A stretch of 64,000 bases of DNA from Actinomadura chibensis NBRC 106107 (lineage in GTDB: Bacteria; Actinomycetota; Actinomycetes; Streptosporangiales; Streptosporangiaceae). Under the pieces are notes generated by a model, which was not told the origin of the DNA, did not search any database, and was given only the letters and a program-made list of their open reading frames with translations. Positions 34,030 to 43,578 of this stretch are shown here, in pieces. The stretch's first letter is position 1; each line of letters opens with the position of its first letter. The position numbers and the translations under genes are program-made. The DNA lies in assembly GCF_001552135.1 (NCBI RefSeq), contig NZ_BCQP01000062.1, positions 1 to 64,000 of the forward strand. Reading direction: 5' to 3'.

Positions 34030-34962
34030 TCATTGGCGGACGATCCAATGGTCGTTCGCGCCGGTCCGCTCGAACTTCAGCGACGGGCACAGGTAGTCGC
34101 TCGGGTTCGGGCTGGCGGTGGGCTGCCACGGCGAGTCGGACGGGCTCGCCGGACGCCAGGCGTTGTTCTGCCGGAGCTGGATGGAACTGCTCTCGAACAC
34201 GACGTTCTTCGCGTCCTTGCAGTAGTAGGCGTTGCCGGTGCTGGAGTCGCGGGTCGCGTAGATCTCGAAGATGTCCCAGCCGTACTTGAGTTCGCTCGTG
34301 TCGGTGCCCGACTTGCTGTAGAAGAGCTCCCACGCCTTGGTCGTCTGGTTGTAGAGGTAGGCCGACCAGGCGTTGCCGCCGCCCGTTTTGACGAGCTGGA
34401 CGCTGTAGGCGGGATGTCCGTTCACGTTCGAGGTATAGGTCGACATGAAGGAGGCGTCCATTTTCACTTCCTTCTTGGGACCATTGCCGCCGCACCAGTC
34501 CCAGGCCCATATCTCATTTCCGACGGTCACCGAGTAAACGGTGGTGATCTCCATGCAGGACCCGGCCGCCTTGATGGTCGGCGTATAGGTGAAGTCCCCG
34601 TTGAAGGACACCTTGTAGCTGGTGTCGACGCTCTGCGTCGCCTGCATTCCGTCGTGGCTTCCGGCGGCGGGTTCGACGCCCCAGAAGTGGTGGACCTGCT
34701 CGCGCCGCCGGTCCCCCTGCACGCGGGAACGATGCAGTTCGCGGAAGCGCTGAACGGCCGGGGCGTTCTTCGAGGTCGGCGTGAAGGCGTGGGCACCGGC
34801 GACCGTGCCGCGCTTCGGGGCGTTCGGGTTCGGCGCGGCGGACGACGCCGCGGACGGCGCGGCGGGCTCGGCGGGGGACACGGAGGAGGCGGACGCTCCG
34901 GCGGCGGGGGCGAGGACGCCCGCGCCGAGAATGGCGCAGGCGAGCAGGGTTCGGCGCTTCAT
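34030..34962 (-). CDS. Secreted protein of unknown function
   Basis: A 310-residue exported protein, not recognised. The signal peptide MKRRTLLACAILGAG... is followed by an Ala/Ser/Pro-rich stretch to about residue 60. The mature part is rich in Tyr, Trp, Asn and Thr with cysteines in SCMEITT, WDWCGGN, YYCKD and YLCPSL, suggesting a disulfide-stabilised beta domain. The ATG at 34962 has aaggag seven bases upstream. A carbohydrate- or wall-binding role would suit the composition, but nothing proves it. Confidence 0.75.
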   Translation of the reverse strand: MKRRTLLACAILGAGVLAPAAGASASSVSPAEPAAPSAASSAAPNPNAPKRGTVAGAHAFTPTSKNAPAVQRFRELHRSRVQGDRRREQVHHFWGVEPAAGSHDGMQATQSVDTSYKVSFNGDFTYTPTIKAAGSCMEITTVYSVTVGNEIWAWDWCGGNGPKKEVKMDASFMSTYTSNVNGHPAYSVQLVKTGGGNAWSAYLYNQTTKAWELFYSKSGTDTSELKYGWDIFEIYATRDSSTGNAYYCKDAKNVVFESSSIQLRQNNAWRPASPSDSPWQPTASPNPSDYLCPSLKFERTGANDHWIVRQ

Positions 34963-35353
34963 TACGCGACTCCTTGCGGCATGGACGGGAGCTGTCGGCA
35001 TGCGCACTGGCCAAAGCCCGGGACGGGGACCCCTCATGCCGTCCCAAGAATCGCGATTTGTTCGTCCTACAGTCAATCAGTCGTTTTTCAATCCACTTTC
35101 TATGCACGTCGAAAGGAATCATTTCGCCTGGGCAGGCGATTACCCGCCGCCCCGGACCACCCGCGGCGGGTCGCTGAATCAACTCGAACACACCGGCTGA
35201 AACCATGCGAACACATCTGCTAAGGACGGGCGCGGGCGCGACCAGCCGCAACGATGCGAACTTGCTGGTCGGGGCCGCGCGAGTACGCCGAATGTGCTCA
35301 GCCGGGCGCGCCGCCCCGAACGGCGCCGGGGCGCGTCCTCCAAAAACGGCCTT
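34963..35353. other. 391-bp interval, promoter region only
   Basis: An AT-richer stretch (about 35045-35115, with cagtcgtttttcaatcc) is the likely promoter of the secreted protein to the left. The remainder up to the Ccr stop codon shows no frame, hairpin or repeat I can support. Confidence 0.5.
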
Positions 35354-36763
35354 TCAGCGGCGGTAGAGGTTGAGTTCGCGTTCGCCGATGCGTTCCCGGA
35401 GGGCCGGGTCGTCCACGCCCTGCCCCTCCGCCGCGGCCCCGCACAGCACGGCGACCTTCCCGACGTGCTGGTTCGTCTGGACGGCCCGGGTCGCCTCGCC
35501 CGCCTCGTCCAGCGGGAAGACCTTCGAGAGCGTCGGGTGGATCATGCCGAGGCCGATCAGCCGGTTGACCTCGACGGCCTCGTGGTAGTTGAAGCCGTGC
35601 GAGCCGATGATGCTCTTCAGCCGCATCCACAGGAACCGGTTGTCGTACTCGTGCCGGTACCCGGTGGACGAGCCGCAGGTCACGATCTTGCCGCCGCGTC
35701 TGGCGACGTACACCGACGCGCCGAACGTCTCGCGGCCGAGGTACTCGAAGACGATGCCCGGGTCCTCGCCGACGAGGCGGCGGATCGCCTCGCCGAGCAT
35801 CCGCCCGGCCTTCGGGTGGCGCAGGCCCTGGTCGCCGAGGTCCAGGTCGGTGCGGTTGATGACGTGCTCGCAGCCCTGCGACCGGACGATCTCGGCCTTC
35901 TCGTCCGACGACACGACGCCGACCGGGATGCCGCCGCCGTTCTTCACGAGCTGCGTCGCGAACGAGCCGAGCCCGCCGGTCGCGCCCCAGACCAGCACGA
36001 CGTCGCCCTGCTTCATGCGGGCGCCGTGGGCGCCGACCAGCATCCGGTAGGCGGTGGCGGCGCACAGCGTGGTCGAGCCCGCCTCCTCCCAGGTGAGGTG
36101 CGCGGGCTTGCGGATGAGCTGGTTCGCCTTGACGATGCAGTACTCGCCGAGCGAGCCGAAGTTCGTCTCGAAGCCCCAGGCGAGCTGGGTCTCGCTCATC
36201 ATGCCGTCGTCGTAGGAGCCGTGGTCCTCCTCGTCGACGTAGGACGGGGACAGCACGACCCTGTCGCCGGGCTTCCAGCTCTTCACGCCGCTGCCGGTGC
36301 GGACGACGACGCCCGCGCCGTCCGACCCGAGGACGTGGTAGGGCAGGTCGTGCCGCGCGCCGTGCCAGCCCTGCCGTCCGAACTTCTCCAGGAACGCGAA
36401 CGTGGGGACCGGCTCGAAGATCGCCGACCAGACCGTGTTGAAGTTGATCGCGGCGGACATCACCGCGACGACGCACTCGTCCGGCGCGAGCTCCGGCATC
36501 GCGACCTCGCCGACGTGCAGCGAGCGGCGGACGTCCTTGTCGGTCTGGCCCTCGAAGATCCCGACCTCGTCCTTGCGGGTGAACGCGGCGCGGAACCGGG
36601 TCGGCAGGTCGATGTCGCGCAGCTCGTGGCCGGTCGCGCCGTTCCGGACGGCGTCGAGCAGCGCGTCCGGCGAGGCTGTCCGGGGAGACGCGTCGGGAGC
36701 CGAGGTGTTGCGGGAGTTTCGTGGGGGCGCGCCCTCGCAGCGGTCGGAGCCGTTCTGGGCCAT
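35354..36763 (-). CDS. ccr: Crotonyl-CoA carboxylase/reductase
   Basis: A 469-residue medium-chain dehydrogenase homologue that reductively carboxylates crotonyl-CoA, or longer enoyl-CoAs, to ethylmalonyl-CoA or related PKS extender units. Typical Ccr segments are present: SAAINFNTVWSAIFEPVPTF, YHVLGSDGAGVVV, WGFETNFGSLGEYCIVK, the NADPH loop GATGGLGS, and FEYLGRETFGASVYVARRGG. The ATG follows ggaggac. It lies 41 bases after the PKS gene on the same strand, so it most likely feeds that synthase. The first 35 residues are Ser/Pro/Ala-rich and probably disordered. Confidence 0.93.
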   Translation of the reverse strand: MAQNGSDRCEGAPPRNSRNTSAPDASPRTASPDALLDAVRNGATGHELRDIDLPTRFRAAFTRKDEVGIFEGQTDKDVRRSLHVGEVAMPELAPDECVVAVMSAAINFNTVWSAIFEPVPTFAFLEKFGRQGWHGARHDLPYHVLGSDGAGVVVRTGSGVKSWKPGDRVVLSPSYVDEEDHGSYDDGMMSETQLAWGFETNFGSLGEYCIVKANQLIRKPAHLTWEEAGSTTLCAATAYRMLVGAHGARMKQGDVVLVWGATGGLGSFATQLVKNGGGIPVGVVSSDEKAEIVRSQGCEHVINRTDLDLGDQGLRHPKAGRMLGEAIRRLVGEDPGIVFEYLGRETFGASVYVARRGGKIVTCGSSTGYRHEYDNRFLWMRLKSIIGSHGFNYHEAVEVNRLIGLGMIHPTLSKVFPLDEAGEATRAVQTNQHVGKVAVLCGAAAEGQGVDDPALRERIGERELNLYRR

Positions 36764-36804
36764 GGCGTGTCCTCCGTGGGTCGCGGGGTTCGTGGGGACG
36801 GCCC

Positions 36805-39800
36805 TCAGCGGGCCGGGGTGCGGACGGCGTCGCTCTCCCGCCGTCCGGCGAGCCGGGCGTCCAGGTGCGCGGCGAGCACGCCGACGCCCGGCGGGTCCAG
36901 CAGGTTGAGGTGGTGCGCGCCGGGGATCGGGACGATCTCCAGGTCCGCGCAGAACTCGCCGAACCCGTTGGTCCCGTCGAGTACGTAGCGGGCGTCGCGG
37001 ACGGCCCAGGGGGTCTCCTCGGGCGCGCGGTACAGGATGACGGGGCCGTCGTACGGCCCGGGCCGGTACGCCTCCAGCGAGCGGGTGTCCTGGTGGGACG
37101 TGAGCTGGTGGGTGAGGGCGGCCGGGGGGATGTGGTCGACCAGGGGGGTGGCGCGCTCCATGACCAGCGCGAACTGCGCCTCCTCGGCCAGTCCGGACAG
37201 CTCCTCGTACGGCAGCGAGACCGCCAGGCCGTACGTCTCGTTGACGTAGTCGGCGAACGCGGCGAACCGGCGGGCGAGGGTGTCGGACTCGTCCTCGACC
37301 GGCAGCGGGAGGCCCGCGTCGAACAGCGCGACGAACTCGACCTCGCGCCCGCCCGCCCGCAACTGCCGGGCCGTCTCGTAGGCGAGGACGCCGCCGAACG
37401 ACCAGCCGCCGAGCCGGAACGCGCCCTCCGGCTGCGCTTCCACGAGATACCGGGCGTACCGGGCGGCGCGCTCCTCGACGGGCGGCGCGTCCTCGAACCG
37501 TTCGAGGCCGTAGACGGGCTGGTCGGCGCCGAGCAGGTCGACGAGCTGGCGGTAGCAGGCCGTGGTGCCGCCCGCCGGGTGGGCGAGGAAGATGGGGCGG
37601 CGCGTCCCGGACGGGCGCAGCGGGCGGACCGGTTGCCGCGCCGCCTCCTCGTCCGCCGCCCTGATGTACTCGGCGACGTTCTCCGCGGTCGGCGTCTCGA
37701 ACAGCTCGCCCCGGGTGACCTCGCCGCCGATCTCGGCCGTGACCAGCGCGACGACCTGGTCGGCCTGCCAGTCGCCGCCGCCGAGGTCGGCGAAGAAGTC
37801 GGCGGTGACGCTCACCCGGTCGAGCCCGAGGACGTCCGCGAACACGCGGACGGCGAGCCGCTCGGCCGCGTCGCGCGGCATGATGTACCCGCTCTCGCCG
37901 TTCGCCACGGCAACCGGCGCGGAGGCGGACGGCACTGAGGCTGCGGCGAGGCCCAGTTCACCGGCCGCCCACTCCTCGAACGCGTTGACGCTCGCGCCCT
38001 GGAGCAGCACGGACGCCGGAACCGTCAGCCCGAGGTCGTGCTCGACGCCGCTCTTGATCCGGACGGCGACCAGTGAGTCGAGCCCGAGGTCGGTGAGCGG
38101 GACGGCCGGGTCGAGCCGCTCCGGATCGAACCCGAGGACGGCCGCGATCCGGTGCCTGACCCGCGCGGCGATCATCGCGCGGGCGGTGGCGGGATCGGCG
38201 TCCTTGAGCGCGTCCGCGCCGGGCCACCCGTCGACGGCGAGAGCGCCCGCCGCCTCGGTCAGCGCGGCGAAGTACGGCATGGCGCGGATCTCGGGGAACA
38301 GCTCGACCGCCGTCCGCGCGTCGAAGCGCAGCACGCCGGTCGCGGCGGCGCCGTGCGCGAGCAGCGCCTCCAGCGCCTCGGCGCCCTCGTCCGGGCTGAT
38401 CGGGTCGATGACGGCGACGGACGTCTCCGCCGCCCCGCCGACCCGCGACCAGGTCCCCCAGTTGATCGTGGTCCCGGGACGTCCGGAGGCGCGGCGGAAG
38501 GCCGCCAGCGCGTCGACGGCGGCGTTCGCGGCGGCGTAGGCGGCCTGGCCGGGCGAGCCGAGCAGCGCGGCGGCGGACGAGTGCGTGACGAACCAGTCGA
38601 GATCGGCGTCCCAGACGGCCTCGCTGAGCCGCCGCGCGCCCTCGACCTTCGCCGTCCACACCCGGTGGAGATCGTCGCGGCCGAGGTCGGCGACCAGCCG
38701 GTCGTCGATCGCCCCGGCGCCGTGCACGACCCCGCACAGCCGCGCGCCGCCCGCCCGCGCGGCCGCGACCAGCCGCTCCGCCGTGCCGGGGCGCGCGATG
38801 TCGCCGAGGACGACGGCGACGTCCACGCCGTCGTCGCGCAGCCCGGCGATCACCTTCTCGGCGGCCGGGCCCGGCCCGCTCCGCCCGGACAGGACGACGC
38901 GCCCCGCGCCGCGCTCCGCCAGCAGCCGCGCCGTGACGAGCCCGATCCCGCCGTACCCGCCGGTGATCACATATGCCCCGCCCCGCCGGACGATCCGCTT
39001 CCTCCCGCGCCGTTCGGCGGGCGCGCTCCGCGCGGGCGCGCTCCGCGCGAGCCGCGCCACGTAGCGGGTGCCGCCGCGCCAGGCGACCTCGCGGGCGGCG
39101 TCGTCCTGGACGAGTTCGGCCACCAGGTCGCCCGGACGATCGACGTCCACATGGGTCGCCCGTTGGACGCTCCGTTCGAACGCGAGTACGCGGGTCAGCG
39201 CGCTGATGAAGCCCTGGCCCGGCTCCCCCGGCTCGCCGTCGCGCACCGGGACGGCGGCGCGGGTCGCGACGTAAAGGCGCGGACCGTCCGGAAGCGACCG
39301 GCTCACCCCCGCGACGGTCAGGACCAGTTCCTCATCGACCAGATCAGCCGGGGGAACGACGAGCACGCCCTCGACCGGCTGCCCGTCGTCCACGCTCGGG
39401 TGCCCGTCGGGAACCCGGCCGGTGAGCCGATGCCGGACGACCCTCTTCCCGCACCCCTCCAACCCGGCCGCGACGGCACCGGCGAGGGCGTCATCGTCCT
39501 CGGCCAGCACCAGCCAGAGCCCGCCCTCGGCGACCGCGTGATCCGGGGAGAGCGGGGTTTCGTCCCAGACGACCTCGACCAGCTTGTCGGCCAGCGGTAC
39601 GGGGATGTCGTGGCGCTCAACGCGGCGCAACGCGATGCCGGTCGCTTCGGCGAGGACCTCGCCGTCCGCCGCCACCAGCAGGACCGAGCCCGTCACCCCG
39701 TCTTCGTCCCGGGTCACGGTCGCGTGGACGTGCCCGCCGCGATGCGTCGGCCCGTGGACGCGCAGCGTGCCGATGCTCCCGGCCAGCCAGACGCCGCCCG

Positions 39801-42800
39801 CGACGGCCGCCGCCTCGTCCGACAGGACGGCCAGGCACCGATCGAACACCTCGGGATGCAGCCGGTAATGGCGGCTGCCCCGTCCGGCGCCCGCGACCAC
39901 CGTGGCCGCGCCGCGCTCGGAAGGAGGCGAGGCGTCCCGGTGGTCCTCGCCGACGTCGGCGCTGGCGAGCCGCGTCCACGTGCCCGCCGGGGTCAGCGCG
40001 TGGACCTCCACCCGCTGCTCCGCCTCGGCGAACGTCGTCGTCACGGTGGTGTGCTCGGCGAGGGCGAGCGGACGCTCCATCCACAGGCCGTTGACGCGGA
40101 CGTCCTCGGTGCCGAGCGCGATGGCTCCGGCGGCCAGCGCCATCTCCGCGAACGCCGCGACCGGCAGCGCGTGCAGCCCGTGGACGGTCGCGCCGTCCAG
40201 CCAAGGCTGGACGGCGAGCCCGACGTCGGCGCGCCAGGCGTGCCGGTCCTCGCCGGGGAGTTCGACGTGCGCGCCGAGCAGCGGATGCTCGTCCCTGCCG
40301 CGACGGCCGCGCGCGGGCAGGTCGGTCCAGTGCCGCTCGTGCCGCCACGGCGACGGCGGGACGTCGGCGATCCGCCCGCCGGAGGGCCCGGCGACCGCGT
40401 GGCCGTGCGCGCCCAGGGTGGCGAGCTGCGCGTGGAAGGCCAGCGTGTCGTCGGTCTCCTGCCCCTTGGGGGCGCGTTTGAGCGTGTGGGTGACGAGCGC
40501 GCCCGTCCCCTCCAGGGTCTCCCCGATCGCGGGGGCCAGGATGGGGTGGGCGTTGACCTCGATGAACGTCCGGAACCCGTCGTCGGCGGCCGCCGCCACC
40601 GCGTCCGCGAGCCGGACGGGGTTCCGCAGGTTCGCCGCCCAGTAATCGGCGTCGAGCTTCCCGGACGAGGCGCGGGGATCGTCCAAGGCCGTCGTGTACA
40701 GCGTGATGCCGTCGGCGAGCGGGTCGCCGGGGTCGGTGCCGACGCCGGAGAGAAGGTCGCGCAGCTCGGGGAGGAGCGGGTCGACCTGGGGCGAATGCCC
40801 GGCGCCCTCGGCCCGGACCATGCGGGCGAGCCGCCCCTCGGCCCCGGCGCGCTCCACGATCTCGGCGATCTGGGCCGCGTCCCCGGTGACGACGGTCTGC
40901 CTCGGCGAGGAGTGGACGGCCGCGTGCACCTCGGGCAGCCCGTCCGCGAGGCGCGCGACCTCGTCCGCCGACGCGCCGAGGACGGCCATCGCGCCGCCGC
41001 CGACCAGCCGCGTCAGCAGCCTCGACCGCCGGCAGATGACGCGGACGCCGTCCTCCAGCGTGAGCGCGCCCGCGACGACGGCCGCCGCGACCTCGCCCAT
41101 CGAGTGCCCGATCACCGCGCCCGGCGTCACGCCGTAGGACGTCCACATGCGGGCCAGGCCGATCTGGACCGCGAACAGCACCGGCATGGTGTCGGCCGGG
41201 CCGTCCGGTTCGCGGCCCTCTTCGAGCAGCGCCCACAGGTCGGGGCCGCCCTCCGCCGCGAACAGCGGGTCGAGGTCGTCGATGGCCTCGGCGAACGCGG
41301 GCTCCTCCTCCAGCAGCCGCTGCGCCATGCCCGCGCGCTGCGCCCCGTACCCGGAGAACACCCAGGCCGGACGGCCCGGAGCGCCCAGTGCCGTACCGGT
41401 CACCACACCGGGATGGGGACGACCCTCGGCCAGTGCGGTCAGTCCGTCGATGAGCCCTGCCTCGTCCCTGGCCGCGATGGCGGCGCGGGCCCGTCCACGG
41501 CCGCCGCGCCTGTGCAGGGTGAGGGCGAGGTCAGCGAGGTCGACGTCCTGGCCCGGAAGCCACGCGGCGAGTAGAGCGGCATGGTCGCGAACCCGGTCGT
41601 CGCTGGCATCGGACAGGGGGAACGTCCGCACGGTCGCGGGTTGGGCGGTCTTCTCCTGTGCGGGCGCCTTCTCCAGGACGATGTGCGCGTTCGTCCCGCC
41701 GAACCCGAACCCCGACACCCCGGCGCGCGCGGGACGGCCCCGCTCCGGCCACGGCGTCTCGTCCGCGACGACCGCGAGCCCGAGTTCGTCGAACGGGATG
41801 TGCGGGTTGGGCTCCTTGTAGTGCGCGCTCGGCGGGATCACCCCGTGGTGCAGCGCGAGGACGGTCTTGATGAGCCCCGCCATCCCCGCCGCCGACTCCA
41901 GGTGCCCGAGGTTGGACTTGACGGAGCCGAGCAGCAGCGGCGCGCCGGGGTCGCGTCCCGCGCCGAGGACGTCGCCGACCGCCTTCGCCTCGATCGGGTC
42001 GCCGAGCAGCGTGCCCGTCCCGTGGGCCTCGACGTAGTCGACCTCGCGCGGGTCGACGCCCGCGCCCGCGTACACGTCGCGGAGCAGGGCGCGCTGCGCG
42101 TCGGAGTTCGGCGCGACGAGGCCGTTGGAGCGGCCGTCGGAGTTGACGCCGGAGCCGCGGATGACGGCGAGGACGCGGTCGCCGTCGCGCAGCGCGTCCG
42201 GTAGCCGCTTCAGCACGACGGCGCCGCAGCCCTCCGCGCGGACCATCCCGTCGGCGGACGCGTCGAACGCCTTGCAGCGGCCGTCGGACGCCGTCCCGCC
42301 CGCGAGGTCGAACGTCATCGTGACGGTCGGCGACAGCAGCACGTTCACGCCGCCCGCGAGCGCCACGTCGGCCTCGCCGCCGCGCAGCGCCTGGACGGCG
42401 AGGTGCGCGGACACGAGCGACGACGAGCACGCCGTGTCGACGATCATGCTGGGGCCGCGCAGGTCGAGCAGGTACGACAGCCGGTTCGCGACGATGCCGA
42501 GCGCCGCCCCGGTCGCCGTGAACGGTTCGAGGGACGCGAGGTCGGACGCGGTGAACGCGGCGTACTCCGGCGCGGACACGCCGACGAACACCCCGGTGCG
42601 GGTGCCGCGCAGCGACGCGGGCGCGATCCCGGCGTGCTCGAACGCCTCCCACGCGACCTCCAGGACGAGCCGCTGCTGCGGGTCCATGGCCGCGGCCTCG
42701 CGCGGCGCGATGCCGAAGAACCGGGCGTCGAACCCGGCGACGTCGGCCAGGAAGCCGCCGAGCCGGGTCATGTTCGCGAGCAGGTCGCCGACCTCGGGGG

Positions 42801-43284
42801 AGCCGTCGTCGAACGGGTCCCAGCGGCCGTCCGGCACCTCCCGGACCGCGTCGCCGCGGCCGGTGAGGAACCGCCAGAACTCGCCGGGGCCGGTCAGGTC
42901 GCGGTCGCCGCCGGGGAAGCGGAGCCCGACCCCGACGACGGCGATCGGCTCGTCGCCCGCCGTCTCCCGGCGCGGCTCGGGCGCCGCGGCGGCGTCCCCG
43001 GCCAGCGCCGCCGACAGCTTGTTGATCGTGGGGTGCTCCCAGACGAGGGTGGCCGGGAGGGCCCGGCCGAGCAGCTGCTCCAGCTCGCCCGCGATCGCGA
43101 CCGCGTCCCGGGAGGCCAGCCCGAACTCCTCCAGCGGACGGTCGGCGTCGACCTCGGCGGCGGGCGTCCCGGAGCGGCGCGCGATCTGCTCGATCAGCTG
43201 CCGCCGGACCGCCGCCGCGCCGGTCCGCCGGGTCCCGGCGGACGCGTCGTCCCGCGCCGCTCCGGAACGATCATTGCTCTGCAT
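36805..43284 (-). CDS. Type I polyketide synthase, single module with N-terminal ACP and TE
   Basis: A 2159-residue synthase. Domains in order: ACP (Ser58 in FGLASRDAV, the form used with FAAL-loaded synthases); KS (Cys286 in DTACSSS, EAHGTGT, KSNLGHLE); AT (Ser728 in GHSMGE, specificity motif GAGH ending at His830); DH-like (WLDGATVHG, Ala1032 where the catalytic His should be); KR (GGYGGIG, Tyr1583 in GQAAYAAAN, IDD motif); ACP (Ser1737 in GLDSL); a carrier-like domain with Asp1838 in place of the pantetheine Ser; and TE (Ser1962 in GGWSFGG, GAHHLNLL). No enoylreductase is present. It likely extends one FAAL-supplied acyl chain and releases it. It is co-directional with ccr and divergent from the MFS gene. 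Confidence 0.93.
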   Translation of the reverse strand: MQSNDRSGAARDDASAGTRRTGAAAVRRQLIEQIARRSGTPAAEVDADRPLEEFGLASRDAVAIAGELEQLLGRALPATLVWEHPTINKLSAALAGDAAAAPEPRRETAGDEPIAVVGVGLRFPGGDRDLTGPGEFWRFLTGRGDAVREVPDGRWDPFDDGSPEVGDLLANMTRLGGFLADVAGFDARFFGIAPREAAAMDPQQRLVLEVAWEAFEHAGIAPASLRGTRTGVFVGVSAPEYAAFTASDLASLEPFTATGAALGIVANRLSYLLDLRGPSMIVDTACSSSLVSAHLAVQALRGGEADVALAGGVNVLLSPTVTMTFDLAGGTASDGRCKAFDASADGMVRAEGCGAVVLKRLPDALRDGDRVLAVIRGSGVNSDGRSNGLVAPNSDAQRALLRDVYAGAGVDPREVDYVEAHGTGTLLGDPIEAKAVGDVLGAGRDPGAPLLLGSVKSNLGHLESAAGMAGLIKTVLALHHGVIPPSAHYKEPNPHIPFDELGLAVVADETPWPERGRPARAGVSGFGFGGTNAHIVLEKAPAQEKTAQPATVRTFPLSDASDDRVRDHAALLAAWLPGQDVDLADLALTLHRRGGRGRARAAIAARDEAGLIDGLTALAEGRPHPGVVTGTALGAPGRPAWVFSGYGAQRAGMAQRLLEEEPAFAEAIDDLDPLFAAEGGPDLWALLEEGREPDGPADTMPVLFAVQIGLARMWTSYGVTPGAVIGHSMGEVAAAVVAGALTLEDGVRVICRRSRLLTRLVGGGAMAVLGASADEVARLADGLPEVHAAVHSSPRQTVVTGDAAQIAEIVERAGAEGRLARMVRAEGAGHSPQVDPLLPELRDLLSGVGTDPGDPLADGITLYTTALDDPRASSGKLDADYWAANLRNPVRLADAVAAAADDGFRTFIEVNAHPILAPAIGETLEGTGALVTHTLKRAPKGQETDDTLAFHAQLATLGAHGHAVAGPSGGRIADVPPSPWRHERHWTDLPARGRRGRDEHPLLGAHVELPGEDRHAWRADVGLAVQPWLDGATVHGLHALPVAAFAEMALAAGAIALGTEDVRVNGLWMERPLALAEHTTVTTTFAEAEQRVEVHALTPAGTWTRLASADVGEDHRDASPPSERGAATVVAGAGRGSRHYRLHPEVFDRCLAVLSDEAAAVAGGVWLAGSIGTLRVHGPTHRGGHVHATVTRDEDGVTGSVLLVAADGEVLAEATGIALRRVERHDIPVPLADKLVEVVWDETPLSPDHAVAEGGLWLVLAEDDDALAGAVAAGLEGCGKRVVRHRLTGRVPDGHPSVDDGQPVEGVLVVPPADLVDEELVLTVAGVSRSLPDGPRLYVATRAAVPVRDGEPGEPGQGFISALTRVLAFERSVQRATHVDVDRPGDLVAELVQDDAAREVAWRGGTRYVARLARSAPARSAPAERRGRKRIVRRGGAYVITGGYGGIGLVTARLLAERGAGRVVLSGRSGPGPAAEKVIAGLRDDGVDVAVVLGDIARPGTAERLVAAARAGGARLCGVVHGAGAIDDRLVADLGRDDLHRVWTAKVEGARRLSEAVWDADLDWFVTHSSAAALLGSPGQAAYAAANAAVDALAAFRRASGRPGTTINWGTWSRVGGAAETSVAVIDPISPDEGAEALEALLAHGAAATGVLRFDARTAVELFPEIRAMPYFAALTEAAGALAVDGWPGADALKDADPATARAMIAARVRHRIAAVLGFDPERLDPAVPLTDLGLDSLVAVRIKSGVEHDLGLTVPASVLLQGASVNAFEEWAAGELGLAAASVPSASAPVAVANGESGYIMPRDAAERLAVRVFADVLGLDRVSVTADFFADLGGGDWQADQVVALVTAEIGGEVTRGELFETPTAENVAEYIRAADEEAARQPVRPLRPSGTRRPIFLAHPAGGTTACYRQLVDLLGADQPVYGLERFEDAPPVEERAARYARYLVEAQPEGAFRLGGWSFGGVLAYETARQLRAGGREVEFVALFDAGLPLPVEDESDTLARRFAAFADYVNETYGLAVSLPYEELSGLAEEAQFALVMERATPLVDHIPPAALTHQLTSHQDTRSLEAYRPGPYDGPVILYRAPEETPWAVRDARYVLDGTNGFGEFCADLEIVPIPGAHHLNLLDPPGVGVLAAHLDARLAGRRESDAVRTPAR

Positions 43285-43578
43285 GCGGTGGGCTCCCCCA
43301 AATGAACCGGGATCGTTCAGCGAAGCGGAGGGACCACTTTGTCCTACGGCGCCGCGCCCACGATGCGCATCCAGCCCACTTTTCTCCCCGGTTCCTTGTC
43401 ACGGTGATGACAAGACTCCGGCGTGTCCATTGTGGCCTGATGGGACAGTTGAGCCGCTGCGGTCCGGGAGTCAGGGCCGAGTAACGAGATGCCAACCAAT
43501 AGTAACAATAGCGACGACTGGTTATAGGAGAAGCGGCGGATTTCCCGGCGCGCGCGGGACTGCACGCCGTACGCAGAG

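Noticed and set aside
33763..35223. A 486-codon plus-strand frame opposite the secreted protein gene
   Set aside because: It is antisense to a gene with a clear signal peptide and ribosome site; its own composition is shadow-like.
38152..41574. A 1140-codon open frame on the plus strand across the PKS gene
   Set aside because: It is antisense to conserved PKS domains, is rich in Arg/Asp/Gly/Pro in the manner of high-GC shadow frames, and has no family motif.
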